Assembly: GCA_038258095.1 (NCBI GenBank)
Contig: JBBSQE010000189.1
Location: 1-5,360, forward strand
Reading direction: 5' to 3'
Source of the DNA: JBBSQE01 sp038258095
GTDB taxonomy: Bacteria; Actinomycetota; Thermoleophilia; Solirubrobacterales; 70-9
DNA: 5,360 bases
Shown: positions 5,147-5,360 of the stretch, piece by piece
How the letters are laid out: each line of letters starts with the position of its first letter
Position numbering within the stretch: position 1 is the stretch's first letter
The notes under the pieces: model-generated
What the model saw: the letters and a program-made list of their open reading frames with translations, nothing else
Databases searched by the model: none
What the model was told of the DNA's origin: nothing
Position numbers and translations under genes: made by a program

Positions 5147-5360
5147 GGCCCGTCGACAGAATCGTGGGTGACGTCTCGGTGCTGAACCGCTCTGACGTCG
5201 ACACCGACCAGATCATCCCCAAGCAGTTCCTGAAGCGGGTGGAGCGCACGGGCTTCGGGGAATTCCTCTTCTATGACTGGATTCGCGACGGCGAGATCAC
5301 GCTCGAGAAGAACCCGATCCTCGTCGCCGGCCGCAACTTCGGATGCGGGTCGTCACGCGA
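5143..5360 (+). CDS. leuD: 3-isopropylmalate dehydratase small subunit (3' truncated by window edge)
   Basis: The start ATG 5143-5145 overlaps the leuC stop TGA (5144-5146) in an ATGA junction, implying translational coupling and equal synthesis of the two subunits. AGGA (5132-5135) sits 7 nt upstream, inside leuC. The 72 visible codons show the LeuD swivelling domain: NRSDVDTDQIIPKQFLKRV (15-33), then GFGEFLFYDW, and GRNFGCGSSR at the very edge, the substrate-recognition loop of the family. A full-length family member is usually about 170-210 aa, so more than half lies beyond the window. It forms a heterodimer with LeuC and carries no cluster itself. No frameshift or odd composition is seen in the visible part. 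Confidence 0.94.
   Translation, partial: MRPVDRIVGDVSVLNRSDVDTDQIIPKQFLKRVERTGFGEFLFYDWIRDGEITLEKNPILVAGRNFGCGSSR

Overview
The window is GC-rich DNA with every supported gene on the + strand. It is a leucine-biosynthesis locus: the tail of an MDR-type oxidoreductase, then leuA (2-isopropylmalate synthase), a short-chain dehydrogenase (SDR), an XRE-cupin transcription regulator, leuC and the first part of leuD. The high GC, the apparently leaderless starts and a leucine-codon leader in front of leuA suggest an Actinomycetota member. LeuA is the short bacterial type (about 531 aa) and not the longer form common in mycobacteria and Streptomyces, so a deep-branching class such as Thermoleophilia is possible. 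This placement is inference.

Region 1 (1-361) is the C-terminal end of a VAT-1-like zinc-binding dehydrogenase/quinone reductase homologue. Region 2 (362-538) is the most informative stretch. It holds a good sigma70-type promoter (TTGACG-16-TACAGT), then a 19-codon ORF, MTRRQPSLALLLLLPLRGE, with five consecutive Leu codons. It also holds a set of mutually exclusive RNA pairings, in which bases 443-452 (inside the Leu codon run) are perfectly complementary over 10 nt to bases 524-533, the Shine-Dalgarno region of leuA. This reads as a leucine-sensing leader that opens or closes leuA translation, probably through a pseudoknot, with no visible intrinsic terminator.

Region 3 (539-2134) is leuA, followed 53 bp later by the SDR gene (2188-2937), which may be co-transcribed. 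A strong hairpin straddles the SDR stop codon. Region 4 (2938-3099) is a regulatory intergenic stretch with a repeated GGCGTACG motif, a 15-bp dyad CCATGACAGTCATGG and an AT-rich promoter immediately before an apparently leaderless XRE-cupin gene (3100-3708).

Region 5 (3743-5360) is leuC, with a probable GTG start, overlapping leuD by an ATGA junction; leuD runs off the window. No promoter is visible between the regulator and leuC, so leuCD may be driven from the regulator's promoter. The first pathway step (leuA) would then be governed by the leucine leader, and the isomerase step (leuCD) by a different, protein-based switch.
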